A DNA stretch of 64,000 bases from Chloroflexi bacterium TSY (GTDB lineage: Bacteria; Chloroflexota; Anaerolineae; Caldilineales; Caldilineaceae): NCBI GenBank assembly GCA_019217005.1, contig JAHBNG010000059.1, forward strand, positions 18,559 to 82,558. Reading direction: 5' to 3'. Both the position numbers and the translations under genes were made by a program. Below are positions 38,583-46,095 of this stretch, in pieces. Within the stretch, counting starts at the first letter, position 1. Each line of letters starts with the position of its first letter. The notes below the pieces were generated by a model. That model did not search any database. It was not told where the DNA came from and saw only the letters and a program-made list of their open reading frames with translations.

Positions 38583-39380
38583 TCAATCGTCCAAAGTGGA
38601 AGAATCAAATAAAGCAGGTCGATAGTGGCGCAATAACTCGACATAAGCATGAACAACGGAGGGTTGCATATCAAGAAGCCGAGGAATGCGGTCAATGGTA
38701 ATGTTGGATTTGATGAGCTCTTTGACGCGCTCATAATCGCGTAAATAGTGTCCAACGCTACTTTGAGCATGGCTAGAAATGCGAGCAATCTCGACCTCAT
38801 CAAGACCTTGTTCATAGAGAGCAATGATTTGTGCTTTATGGGTAGGTCTCATGCCTTGGTCAAAAAAATAGCCTTTAGTAGGCAGAGATTTGCCAGTCTT
38901 CTGTCGTGCCTCTTTGAGTAAGTTGGAGACGGAAGCCGGAGTCATACCAAGTAAAGAAGCGAGATCGGCAAGAGTCAAGAGCACAGGCCCCTGAGGATGT
39001 TGCTGACCATGCTCAATCAAACGGACGGTGCGTTGAATGAGTAGCTGGCGTCGTTTCTCTTTGGTGTCGGGCTGAGTAGTCATCCAGTCAAAATCCTCTG
39101 GGGTTAGAAGAGGCCAGGGAATGGTAACGGAAGTAAATTCACAGGCTTGTTGGCCAGGTCGAGCTTTGTGATTATCCGCCTTGGTGCCTGTGAAAAGAAT
39201 CCAGCCAGGACGCAAGTGTTCTTGAACTGGGTAGAACTCATCGACTAGCTGTTGGATATCTTGAGCAAGTAGGTTGAGCATCCGACGAGATTTGAGAAAG
39301 CCATAGTTGGTCTCCATCTCATGGATAAAGGCAGCTTGAAAGGTGCGTTTTTGGGTACCGACGTAAGGATTTCGAGTCAT
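38583..39380 (-). CDS. DUF1670-like multi-HTH protein, second gene
   Basis: 265 aa, probably DUF1670. The N-terminal half, KRTFQAAFIHEMETNYGFLK to TIPWPLLTPEDFDWMT, is the conserved block of unknown function. The C-terminal half has helix-turn-helix-like segments: LLTLADLASLLGMTPASVSN (about 135-155), THKAQIIALYEQGLDEVEIA (about 190-210) and ITIDRIPRLLDMQPSVVHAY. Start overlaps the stop of the upstream paralogue by four bases (39377-39380), so the two are co-translated. No nuclease or recombinase motif is seen. A DNA-binding role is likely from the HTH segments; the biological job is unknown. Confidence 0.7.
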   Translation of the reverse strand: MTRNPYVGTQKRTFQAAFIHEMETNYGFLKSRRMLNLLAQDIQQLVDEFYPVQEHLRPGWILFTGTKADNHKARPGQQACEFTSVTIPWPLLTPEDFDWMTTQPDTKEKRRQLLIQRTVRLIEHGQQHPQGPVLLTLADLASLLGMTPASVSNLLKEARQKTGKSLPTKGYFFDQGMRPTHKAQIIALYEQGLDEVEIARISSHAQSSVGHYLRDYERVKELIKSNITIDRIPRLLDMQPSVVHAYVELLRHYRPALFDSSTLDD

Positions 39381-40183
39381 ATCGGCCTCTTTTTTTGGGT
39401 TGTTTCTCTAGCAGCAACGCCCTGAAGACGCTCAAGTTGTTCATCTAAGCGTTCTTGGCAGACTAGGTCATCACACTCATGATAAATGGTTAAATATTCC
39501 TGGACGAGAGGCAGACCAGACTGGGTAAGATGGGCGATCTGGGTTTGACTCAGACCCTCTCGCTCAAGGGCAACGATGCGAACAAAGGTTTGAACATACC
39601 GCCTGATACTTTTTACATTATGATGCGTCGAGCGCACCAGTTGGTCATAGGTCTCACCCCGAAGCCAACGGCTAACGATCTGGCCCTTGTGGGTTTGACC
39701 ACGACCGATGCTTAAGACATTTCCTCGCAGAGGAAGCCAAACTCCAGCCGCTTGAAGGGCTTCACAGTCTCGCTTGATTGTGCGTACGCTTACTTCCAGC
39801 GCTTGGGCCAGGTCTTCTTGAGTCGCTAACCCTCCTTGTGCCACGGCTTCATCCAATAGCCTTTGGATTCGCACTCGCCGTAGACCCTGGCGACCCTGGC
39901 TTAGTAGGATTTCCGTATCGCTTTCTCCTGCATCCAGCGTCCAACTGATTTGTTTCGTCGCTGTTTCGCTCAAACTTTGACCATGAGACGCTTCTCGGCT
40001 GGCCAACAACACTTGCCGTTTCCCGGCTTCTTGTTTGGGCTCACTGCTTAAGCACTCTTCCGCCTCTTCCAGGACTGCTTGGGCAACCCGTGGTGCTAGG
40101 TCAAATTCGCTTTGCAGTGTATAGAGCAATTGCGCTCGTCTTGTTTTCGCGGCTGCCCTTTGCTCTTGTCCGTTTTTTATCAC
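39377..40183 (-). CDS. DUF1670-like multi-HTH protein, first gene
   Basis: 268 aa from GTG 40183, with AAGGAG eight bases before it. Charged N-terminus, then HTH-like segments GGLATQEDLAQALEVSVRTI (about 130-150), THKGQIVSRWLRGETYDQLV, and GLSQTQIAHLTQSGLPLVQE. The block RGNVLSIGRGQTHKGQIV lines up with TKGYFFDQGMRPTHKAQII of the next gene, so the two proteins are paralogues, here without the long N-terminal domain. The GTGACA palindrome at 40234-40247 lies 51-64 bp upstream of the start, a fitting place for an operator. Function unknown; probably acts on DNA. Confidence 0.65.
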   Translation of the reverse strand: MIKNGQEQRAAAKTRRAQLLYTLQSEFDLAPRVAQAVLEEAEECLSSEPKQEAGKRQVLLASREASHGQSLSETATKQISWTLDAGESDTEILLSQGRQGLRRVRIQRLLDEAVAQGGLATQEDLAQALEVSVRTIKRDCEALQAAGVWLPLRGNVLSIGRGQTHKGQIVSRWLRGETYDQLVRSTHHNVKSIRRYVQTFVRIVALEREGLSQTQIAHLTQSGLPLVQEYLTIYHECDDLVCQERLDEQLERLQGVAARETTQKKRPI

Positions 40184-40664
40184 TTGTCATCTCCTTTTAG
40201 ACTGGTTCAGTACTCTCTTTAGTCTATAACAGGGTGACAAATGTCACTATACGTAATAGTGACATTTGTCACCTTGGTCCCTGATTTTGGGTGTTCAAAC
40301 CCTATACAAGCGAGTCCTTAGAACACCTCTGAGGGTCTGTTAGCGTCAAAAAGGTTACAACATGACAAATTTGAGGTGCGAACCCTCTACAAACCCTTGA
40401 AATTGTCAATTAGGGTGACAAATGTCACTATTACGTATGGTGACATTTGTCACCTTGGTCCCTGATTTTGGGTGTTCAAACCCTATACAAGCGAGTCCTT
40501 AGAACACCTCTGAGGGTCTGTTAGCGTCAAAAAGGTTACAACATGACAAATTTGAGGTGCGAACCCTCTACAAACCCTTGAAATTGTCAATTAGGGTGAC
40601 AAATGTCACTATTCCGGTTTTCGATTTTTCACAAGTATACTCTACCAAGAAAGGGGTGCAATCG
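40184..40664. other. Repeat array between the DUF1670 pair and a small gene
   Basis: 481 bp without a gene, almost entirely made of the two 170-bp units and three further palindromes described separately. No ORF of interest. Confidence 0.7.
40259..40609. repeat. Two identical 170-bp units with GTGACA palindromic ends
   Basis: Units 40259-40428 and 40440-40609 read as identical by eye over 170 bp (period 181 bp). Each begins GTGACATTTGTCACCTTGG and ends TTAGGGTGACAAATGTCAC. The spacers are TATACGTAATA (40248-40258) and TATTACGTATG (40429-40439), both 11 bp and nearly inverted copies of each other. They share only the palindromic ends with the gene-bearing segment to the left. Confidence 0.88.
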
Positions 40665-40979
40665 ATGGACAACTTATTAGTTCAGTGGGTAAAGGCGACG
40701 CACGGCATAAACCTTGAAACACTTTCCTTGCGAGAATTAGAGGAACTGTTTGATGAGGCTGGCGTATTTGGAGAAGCGCAGCAGGATCTGGATAATGCCG
40801 TCGAACAGGAAATACAACGGCGGAGAGGACAAAGAAACGTACATCTTTCTACATATTTCTATACGCCAAACACTCAATCCAGCGATACGCTGTTTGACTC
40901 GACACAAGAAACTGAACCATCCACCAAGCCACAGCGATCCAGATTCAAGACTCTTAAGAAATCCGTGGTGCCAAATTAA
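40665..40979 (+). CDS. Small hypothetical protein
   Basis: 104 aa from ATG 40665, chosen because AAAGGGG lies just upstream and the longer frame runs back into the repeat unit. Acidic, Leu/Glu-rich N-terminal half (LSLRELEELFDEAGVFGEAQ) and a basic Ser/Thr tail (QRSRFKTLKKSVVPN). No family recognised. The GTGACA palindrome at 40596-40609 lies 56 bp upstream, mirroring the position before the DUF1670 pair. Confidence 0.45.
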   Translation: MDNLLVQWVKATHGINLETLSLRELEELFDEAGVFGEAQQDLDNAVEQEIQRRRGQRNVHLSTYFYTPNTQSSDTLFDSTQETEPSTKPQRSRFKTLKKSVVPN

Positions 40980-41213
40980 TGCCTGACTGACGCGTCAAGA
41001 GTGATCGGAAGGATGGCAGATACAGCAGAGATGATAAGGATTCAGAATACCGAACACGGATGAACACAGATTTCACGGATTTATTCTGAGATGATCCGTG
41101 TTGGCGAAACGCCCACTTCGTGAACATCCTAAGAATCCGTGTCCTAGTTTCAATCCTTATAATGTCTAGTCATTCGAATCATGGAATGAAGCAGTTGGTA
41201 TCTGACACCATTG
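40980..41213. repeat. Intergenic region with an ATCCGTG repeat (copy 1)
   Basis: 41053-41144 holds ACACGGAT...ATCCGTGTT...AATCCGTGTCC, a longer and more diverged member of the repeat family found at 42805-42865 and 55862-55922. Non-coding, with potential hairpin between ACACGGAT and ATCCGTGT. Confidence 0.6.
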
Positions 41214-41306
41214 TACCGCACTAGCTTATAACTTTAAAATAAATTCGACTGTTCTTCTCGACTGAAATCGGTCGAATTTATTTTAATATTATGGCAGTGC
41301 TCAGTA
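41214..41306. repeat. 93-bp MITE overlapping the 3' end of the oxidoreductase gene
   Basis: Ends TACCGCACT (41214) and CAGTGCTCAGTA (to 41306), with a perfect 16-bp inverted repeat TTAAAATAAATTCGAC (41234-41249) / GTCGAATTTATTTTAA (41271-41286) inside. A related 82-bp copy is at 48575-48656 in the other orientation with its loop inverted. The TA at each end suggests insertion at a TA dinucleotide. It supplies the TGA stop of the gene at 41301 and may act as its terminator. Confidence 0.75.
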
Positions 41307-42767
41307 TAACTCTTTCGCCTGTACTGGAATCAGTGGTGGGCGAATCGATGAGGTGCCAACTGCCTCTCTGGGTTTACCCGTTTCCCGCATGATAATTTGA
41401 GCCGTTGTCTGTTCGCAATAGCGACTTTGACAAGCACCCATGCCACAGCGAGTTCGCAGCTTCATGCCTCGCAAATCAGATGCCCCTTGCGCAACTGCAC
41501 GTTTCACATGACCAACTGTTACCATCTCACAGCGACAGACAACTGTCTCATCATCCATGAGATCAAATTGCCCAGGCTGGATGCGCATTCGTTCACACAT
41601 CATGTCGAGGAAACGGTGCTCACTCGCGATTGCCCTGGCTAATGATGAGCAGCGCCGTTCCGTTTCGTCTGCACTCAGTGCGCCGAGTTTTTCCAAAATG
41701 TGCCAAGCTGCAATTTGCCCCTGCATCTTGGACAAATCTTTGCCCCCAACCCCTGTCACATCGCCAGCCACAAAAAGATTCGGAACGCTTGATTCCATAC
41801 TTGGCTTGTAAGCAGGATAATACGCATCGAGGCGTTCATCATAGCGGTGCTCGCATTTTAGCATACGAGTCAGAGCAATGTTGGGCAAAAATCCATGCGC
41901 AGCACAAATCGTATCCAGCTCAATTGTTTTGGATTTTGAATGGTGTGGACGGCCATCGGCATCCACTGGTCCATAGCGTGCGGTCTCGACCTGTCCATCT
42001 CCTTGCGCCTGAAAGATCGTCTGCCCGAAGTGAACGGGGACACCTGCGCGTTGGAGCGTTCGAGCATAATCCCAGGCTTCACGAAGACGCCCCCATTGTC
42101 CCCAAAAAGCCAGTGGTGAACGCTTGGTGCCATCAAATAGCCCTGCCGCATCCAGCACTGCAACAACGTCAGCCCCAGCTTTGACCAGTCCAGCCGCTGC
42201 AGCCAAAAGCAATGGTCCGCTGCCTCCAACCAGGATTCTCTTGCCGGGCAATATCCCGTGTCCTTTCAAAAGCATCTGGGCACCACCAAGTGTCATAACG
42301 CCAGGCAAATGCCAGCCTGGAAAAGGCAAGGGGCGATCATAGGCACCAGGGGCAGCCAAAAGCATTTTTGTGCTAACGGATGATGGTACAGACAGAGCTC
42401 CAGAATCGTTTTCTCCCATCTTCGCTCTGGAAGATGAAATACGAGACTTTTCTGGACGAGAATGATGCCCAGCCAAATGAAGAACAAATACATCATTCTC
42501 AATGAAAGCGGCCCATACTGACGTCTCAAATAGATTCTTCACCCGGGGGTGTTGTGACTGTGCAAGGAGCGCTTCAAATTCATGCTGACGGCGCTCCCCC
42601 ATAATCGGATGTGGTGCAAAGCTGGGAGGAGGCTGCCGGTAGTAGTGGCCGCCAAGTTGGTGATAAGAGTCGATGACGACCGCTGAAACGCCCGTTCCAG
42701 CCATCTCAGCGGCCGCAGCCATTCCCGCCGGACCACCTCCAACAATGGCAACATCAAATTCTGTCAC
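41301..42767 (-). CDS. FAD/NAD(P)-binding oxidoreductase with BFD-like [2Fe-2S] end (HcnB/OoxA type)
   Basis: 488 aa. FAD-binding VAIVGGGPAGMAAAAEMAG at the N-terminus, second dinucleotide site RILVGGSGPLLLAAAAGLVK near 190, and GDVTGVGGKDLSKMQGQ near 355. The C-terminal domain VVCRCEMVTVGHVKRAV with RCGMGACQSRYCEQ is a bacterioferritin-associated-ferredoxin-like cluster domain. This is the alpha subunit of HcnABC / opine oxidase / D-hydroxyproline dehydrogenase-type enzymes. It works with the small 2Fe-2S protein at 42889 and the flavoprotein at 43180. Its last two codons and TGA (41301) lie in the MITE end. The substrate is probably a secondary or D-amino acid, inferred. Confidence 0.88.
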   Translation of the reverse strand: MTEFDVAIVGGGPAGMAAAAEMAGTGVSAVVIDSYHQLGGHYYRQPPPSFAPHPIMGERRQHEFEALLAQSQHPRVKNLFETSVWAAFIENDVFVLHLAGHHSRPEKSRISSSRAKMGENDSGALSVPSSVSTKMLLAAPGAYDRPLPFPGWHLPGVMTLGGAQMLLKGHGILPGKRILVGGSGPLLLAAAAGLVKAGADVVAVLDAAGLFDGTKRSPLAFWGQWGRLREAWDYARTLQRAGVPVHFGQTIFQAQGDGQVETARYGPVDADGRPHHSKSKTIELDTICAAHGFLPNIALTRMLKCEHRYDERLDAYYPAYKPSMESSVPNLFVAGDVTGVGGKDLSKMQGQIAAWHILEKLGALSADETERRCSSLARAIASEHRFLDMMCERMRIQPGQFDLMDDETVVCRCEMVTVGHVKRAVAQGASDLRGMKLRTRCGMGACQSRYCEQTTAQIIMRETGKPREAVGTSSIRPPLIPVQAKELY

Positions 42768-42888
42768 TTATTTTCCTCTGATAAAGTGAATCCAAAAAGT
42801 ACTTGGACACGGATTGATTGGAGCTTCAAGATTTTATCCGTGCGTATCTGTAAAAATCCGTGTCCTATTTCTAAAGACTTTCTAAACT
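42768..42888. repeat. 61-bp ATCCGTG repeat (copy 2) in gene spacer
   Basis: 42805-42865 reads GGACACGGATTGATTGG...ATTTTATCCGTGCG...AATCCGTGTCC, exactly 61 bp like the copy at 55862-55922. GGACACGGATT and AATCCGTGTCC are inverted ends. It sits between two genes of the oxidase operon. Confidence 0.75.
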
Positions 42889-43176
42889 TTACTTATGCGT
42901 TTCGATTGTCATCCCTGGTTCCACCGTTGTCATACAGGCTCGGATGTCTCGCACTTGATTGACCGTCACCAGACATTGATGGCAGACGCCCATTGCGCAG
43001 TAAAGCGTTCTGGGAAGATTATAGTGACTGGGCTGGGTAAAGGTTCGTCGACCAAGGGTCATGAGTAGAGCCGCCACTGTCTCGCCAGCGTAGGCCGAGA
43101 CGGCTTCCCCATCGATGATGATCTCAAATGATTCACCGCGAGAATGGAGGCGCGATGATTGAAAGGAATCGTTCAT
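42889..43176 (-). CDS. Small [2Fe-2S] protein (HcnA/OoxC type)
   Basis: 95 aa. Plant-type ferredoxin fold with the cluster motif LYCAMGVCHQCLVTVNQV, and a fourth Cys in IRACMTTVEPGM. N-terminal FEIIIDGEAVSAYAGETVAA is typical of the gamma subunit of HcnABC-like dehydrogenases. It passes electrons between the two flavin sites. Located between the two flavoprotein genes in the same orientation, three bases after the gene at 43180 in transcription order. Confidence 0.88.
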   Translation of the reverse strand: MNDSFQSSRLHSRGESFEIIIDGEAVSAYAGETVAALLMTLGRRTFTQPSHYNLPRTLYCAMGVCHQCLVTVNQVRDIRACMTTVEPGMTIETHK

Positions 43177-43179
43177 TGC

Positions 43180-44343
43180 TCACCCAAATCGTTCAATCGA
43201 AAAGGGATTTGGATCCAATAAGGGTTCATGGCCTGTGATGATACTGGCAATTGTATGACCTGTCGCGGGTGCATAGGCAATTCCATCCCCTTCGTGCCCA
43301 GAAGCCACCACAAAGCCCGGCACTTCTGGATGGCGACACATGATTGGGACGCCATCAACAGTGGACGGACGCAAACCGGCATAGAAACGCAAGATGTGCA
43401 GCTCCGCGACGACGGGCATCAGCCGGACCGTTTGCTCAACCAGTCTCTGCATGCCAGCCAGCGAACTCTCTGTGTCATAACCAGCGAATTGACGCGTACT
43501 GCCGACAACCAGATTGCCTCGGGGAGCTTGCGCCATCGAAACACCCGCTGTCATGGCATATTCATCACTTTGGGGCATGGCTTTACTCATGAGGTAGCTC
43601 GCAGAGATGATCACACCGTGCATCATTGGTGGACCGGGTGCCGTCACGAATAGCTCGCCTTTACGCGGCTCAATCGGGATCTCGATACCAGCCAGCTTGG
43701 CCAACATGGGGGACCAGACGCCACATGCACAAACGACTGTTTCTGTTGCAATTCGTCCCTGGCTCGTGATGACGCCTTGGATTTGATTACCCTGTCGGTC
43801 AATTCCAACGACCTCTGTCTCGGTCAGAATTGTTGCACCCAGACGTTCGGCTTCTTCGGCAAAGGTAAAGGCGACCAGATATGGAACAACGGTGGAATCG
43901 AGGGCGCAGAAAGCGCCACCGCAGACGTGCGGTGCCAATGTTGGAATGCGGTCGCGCAAGGCATTCCCATCCAGAATCTCAACAGGCAGACCGCCCCGCT
44001 GTCCTTGTTCGCTCTTCTCCACGACCAATGCCATCTCTTCATCGGTCTCGGCCACAAGCAAACTACCTTCATTGATAAATTCGAATCGATTGTCCCACTC
44101 TTCTGCTAGTTGATGGTACAGATTAAGACTTGCACGCGCCAAATCCTGCTTGGGACCTGGCGGCTTGGTCTGCGTAGCCGCAACATTGGCGGCGCCACTG
44201 GTCGTGCCACCGGAAATATCGCCCCGTTCTAGGAGGCAGACATTGACGCCTTGCTTGGCCAGAAAGTAGGCAATCGAAGTTCCTACCCCTCCACCACCAA
44301 CGATAACGACGTCAGAAGTTTTCGGCAAAGTTGTATTGGGCAT
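43180..44343 (-). CDS. FAD-dependent amino acid oxidase/dehydrogenase subunit (DAO family)
   Basis: 387 aa, D-amino acid oxidase/sarcosine oxidase superfamily. N-terminal DVVIVGGGGVGTSIAYFLAK is the ADP-binding fold, GTTSGAANVAATQTKPPG the next conserved loop, and FVVASGHEGDGIAYAPATGH the C-terminal FAD contact. This is the catalytic beta subunit, which oxidises a C-N bond; partners are the genes at 42889 and 41301. First gene of the operon. HcnC, octopine/nopaline oxidase OoxB and D-hydroxyproline dehydrogenase share the layout, so the exact substrate is open. Amino acid turnover fits the many transporters nearby. Confidence 0.9.
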   Translation of the reverse strand: MPNTTLPKTSDVVIVGGGGVGTSIAYFLAKQGVNVCLLERGDISGGTTSGAANVAATQTKPPGPKQDLARASLNLYHQLAEEWDNRFEFINEGSLLVAETDEEMALVVEKSEQGQRGGLPVEILDGNALRDRIPTLAPHVCGGAFCALDSTVVPYLVAFTFAEEAERLGATILTETEVVGIDRQGNQIQGVITSQGRIATETVVCACGVWSPMLAKLAGIEIPIEPRKGELFVTAPGPPMMHGVIISASYLMSKAMPQSDEYAMTAGVSMAQAPRGNLVVGSTRQFAGYDTESSLAGMQRLVEQTVRLMPVVAELHILRFYAGLRPSTVDGVPIMCRHPEVPGFVVASGHEGDGIAYAPATGHTIASIITGHEPLLDPNPFSIERFG

Positions 44344-44348
44344 CTTGG

Positions 44349-44777
44349 TTAACCTTCAGGTGGATGCCAACCCGCGCTTACCCAACGCCGACGTGCTCCC
44401 ACAATTGTCGCGTTATTCATCCTGAGTGCAATGATGGTGGCGCGCCCGATTGCTGTTCGACTAATGAGTTCTGTACCATCGCTACTCCATTCGAAATGTT
44501 CCAACCATATTTGCCGCCTGGGATGAAATAGGGCAACTACTTCTCCACTTACTGGATCAAGAGCCTGCGTTGTATCACCTTTATATTCATTACAAGGTCG
44601 ACAAATGTGACATAAATTATTAAATTCAGTTTGTCCGTGCTGAGATTGTGGAACAATATGGTCGTGGGCGGGAGGAATACCACTATTTTCTTCGCTAGTA
44701 TGACAATAAGCACAAATGCCCTTATCAATGTGCCGGATGCGTTCGCGAAGCTCGACAGAAATATAGAATGATGTCAT
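44349..44777 (-). CDS. HNH endonuclease (module 1)
   Basis: 142 aa. HNH motif: CAYCHTSEENSG (Cys pair), HDHIVPQSQHGQTEFNNL (His-His and Asn) and CHICRPCNEYKGD (Cys pair, Asn-Lys). The C-terminal ELISRTAIGRATIIALRMNN matches the tail of the second HNH protein at 45685. It follows a small partner gene after three bases on the same strand. Members of this group are common and poorly studied; both a DNA nicking role and a toxin-like role are possible. No intron or intein is nearby. Confidence 0.85.
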   Translation of the reverse strand: MTSFYISVELRERIRHIDKGICAYCHTSEENSGIPPAHDHIVPQSQHGQTEFNNLCHICRPCNEYKGDTTQALDPVSGEVVALFHPRRQIWLEHFEWSSDGTELISRTAIGRATIIALRMNNATIVGARRRWVSAGWHPPEG

Positions 44778-44780
44778 GAG

Positions 44781-45185
44781 TTATGAACGTGGAACTGTAT
44801 GTCCACGCCATGTCAATAAAGCAGCTGCATGTGCTTTACGAAGCATGAATAATTCTGCCTCTTGCCTCAAACTTTGTAATTCTATTTGTTCGTCGGTAGA
44901 AAGCAAACCATCCTGATTCCGTGCCAGCAAATCATCATAACGTTCCATCTCATCATGTTGCTTATAGCTACGCGCAATTTGCCATAGTGCATTATCCTCC
45001 AATCGATCCATCATGGCTAATTCAGTTTGGTATTCTGCTGGTACATCATCCCAAACCGGCGGACTGCCTACCTTTAGCGTATGAAGAATCACCTCTTCAA
45101 CAGAACGTCGCATCGCCAACGCAGTATTTTCTAATCGTTGGTAGATTTGCTCTGGAATATCTAGGGTGATTGTTTGAACAGTCAT
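44781..45185 (-). CDS. Small partner protein of HNH module 1
   Basis: 134 aa. N-terminal MTVQTITLDIPEQIYQRLEN resembles a ribbon-helix-helix strand-helix, then a helical region SLRQEAELFMLRKAHAAALL. It is paralogous to the protein at 45331, which starts MTTVTLEVPDYLVPMIDDLQ and shares the EEQVILVKAKARALL-like end. It is directly upstream of an HNH gene, as is its paralogue. An antitoxin-like or DNA-targeting role is inferred; not established. Confidence 0.6.
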   Translation of the reverse strand: MTVQTITLDIPEQIYQRLENTALAMRRSVEEVILHTLKVGSPPVWDDVPAEYQTELAMMDRLEDNALWQIARSYKQHDEMERYDDLLARNQDGLLSTDEQIELQSLRQEAELFMLRKAHAAALLTWRGHTVPRS

Positions 45186-45330
45186 GAGTTACCTTTTTGT
45201 TCTATCGTCCGATTTTCAAACAGAGTTTAATAAATGACTTTAGCCATCTTTTTTGCAATTGAGGCATTGCATTATAGTAACAAGGCTGATATTATACCAA
45301 AAATCGTATTAATAGGATTAGGGTGAAATA

Positions 45331-45678
45331 ATGACAACAGTTACACTTGAAGTTCCGGACTATCTAGTCCCAATGATAGATGATCTTCAAGATCAATTAC
45401 CCATCGTATTAGAAATGGGTATGAGTCGTTTTGCGCCGGTTTCAACTCAAGCATATGTTGAGGTCATTTCGCTATTAGCTCAAAGCCCGAGTGCAGAGGC
45501 CATTACGACGTTTCGGTTTTCTGAAGAAGTTGAAATGCGCATCAAGGAGCTATTAGACAAGAATAAAGAAGACAGATTGAGCATGGCAGAAAAGGTTGAA
45601 TTGGATAGACTTGTTCAGCTTGAAGAGCAAGTTATCTTAGTCAAGGCAAAAGCAAGGGCACTTCTATCACCTGCCTGA
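45331..45678 (+). CDS. Small partner protein of HNH module 2
   Basis: 115 aa, MTTVTLEVPDYLVPMIDDLQ at the start and an acidic/helical tail KAKARALLSPA. ATG 45331 follows GATTAGGG. Paralogous to 44781-45185. The gene is divergently oriented to module 1 and six bases before the second HNH gene. No catalytic motif. Function unknown. Confidence 0.6.
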   Translation: MTTVTLEVPDYLVPMIDDLQDQLPIVLEMGMSRFAPVSTQAYVEVISLLAQSPSAEAITTFRFSEEVEMRIKELLDKNKEDRLSMAEKVELDRLVQLEEQVILVKAKARALLSPA

Positions 45679-45684
45679 ATACCC

Positions 45685-46089
45685 ATGCCTATTTCGCAAG
45701 AACAACGTCAACGAATTGCTCAAAGAGCTCAACATCGATGCGAGTACTGTCGACTCCATCAAGACGATAGTGGTAAGTCTCATGAAGTAGATCACATCCT
45801 ACCAAAGAAGCATGGTGGAAAAGATACGGAAAACAACTTGGCTTGGTCATGTTTCATCTGTAATCGGTATAAAGGTAGTGAAGTTGGAGCATATGATGTA
45901 GAAACAAATCAGTTGGTTCCATATTTCAACCCCCGCCTACAAGATTGGGACGAGCACTTTACTCTCACGAGCGGTGAAATTCAAGCCCGTACAGCTATCG
46001 GACGAATCACAGTGAGAGTTTTCCAGTTCAATCGTCCAGATAGAGTGGCTGCACGGAAGATCTTGAACGAGAAGGGACGCTATCCGTGA
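45685..46089 (+). CDS. HNH endonuclease (module 2)
   Basis: 134 aa. CEYCRLHQDDSG, HEVDHILPKKHGGKDTENNL and CFICNRYKGSEVGAYD form a complete HNH zinc site. The tail GEIQARTAIGRITVRVFQFN mirrors module 1. ATG at 45685 lies six bases after the partner gene, so they are one operon. It converges on the livM gene with a six-base gap. Probably a DNA endonuclease; target unknown. Confidence 0.87.
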   Translation: MPISQEQRQRIAQRAQHRCEYCRLHQDDSGKSHEVDHILPKKHGGKDTENNLAWSCFICNRYKGSEVGAYDVETNQLVPYFNPRLQDWDEHFTLTSGEIQARTAIGRITVRVFQFNRPDRVAARKILNEKGRYP

Positions 46090-46095
46090 TAGACT

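Larger units (their letters stand above)
38564..40247 (-). mobile_element. Candidate undescribed element: DUF1670 pair with palindromic ends
   Basis: The two DUF1670-like genes fill a segment whose ends are GTGACATTTGTCAC (38564-38577) and GTGACAAATGTCAC (40234-40247), inverted relative to each other and each a GTGACA/TGTCAC palindrome with a 2-nt core. Two 170-bp units with the same ends follow at 40259-40428 and 40440-40609. The outer flanks of the whole array (AAACGGAAATA on the left, TATTCCGGTTT on the right) are also nearly inverted copies. No DDE, tyrosine or serine recombinase is coded. I infer a mobile or cassette-like unit; the alternative is a chain of regulator binding sites. Confidence 0.5.

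Noticed and set aside
40259..40609. CRISPR array or simple tandem repeat
   Set aside because: Only two units, 170 bp each and identical, with 11-bp spacers. CRISPR repeats are 25-40 bp with unique spacers of similar length, and no cas gene is present.
41301..44343. Hydrogen cyanide synthase HcnABC
   Set aside because: The domain layout matches, but the same layout is used by opine oxidases and D-hydroxyproline dehydrogenases. No evidence for glycine as substrate, so the gene names were not applied.
44349..46089. Homing endonucleases of group I introns or inteins
   Set aside because: The HNH genes are free-standing, each with a partner gene, and no split host gene or intron core is near.
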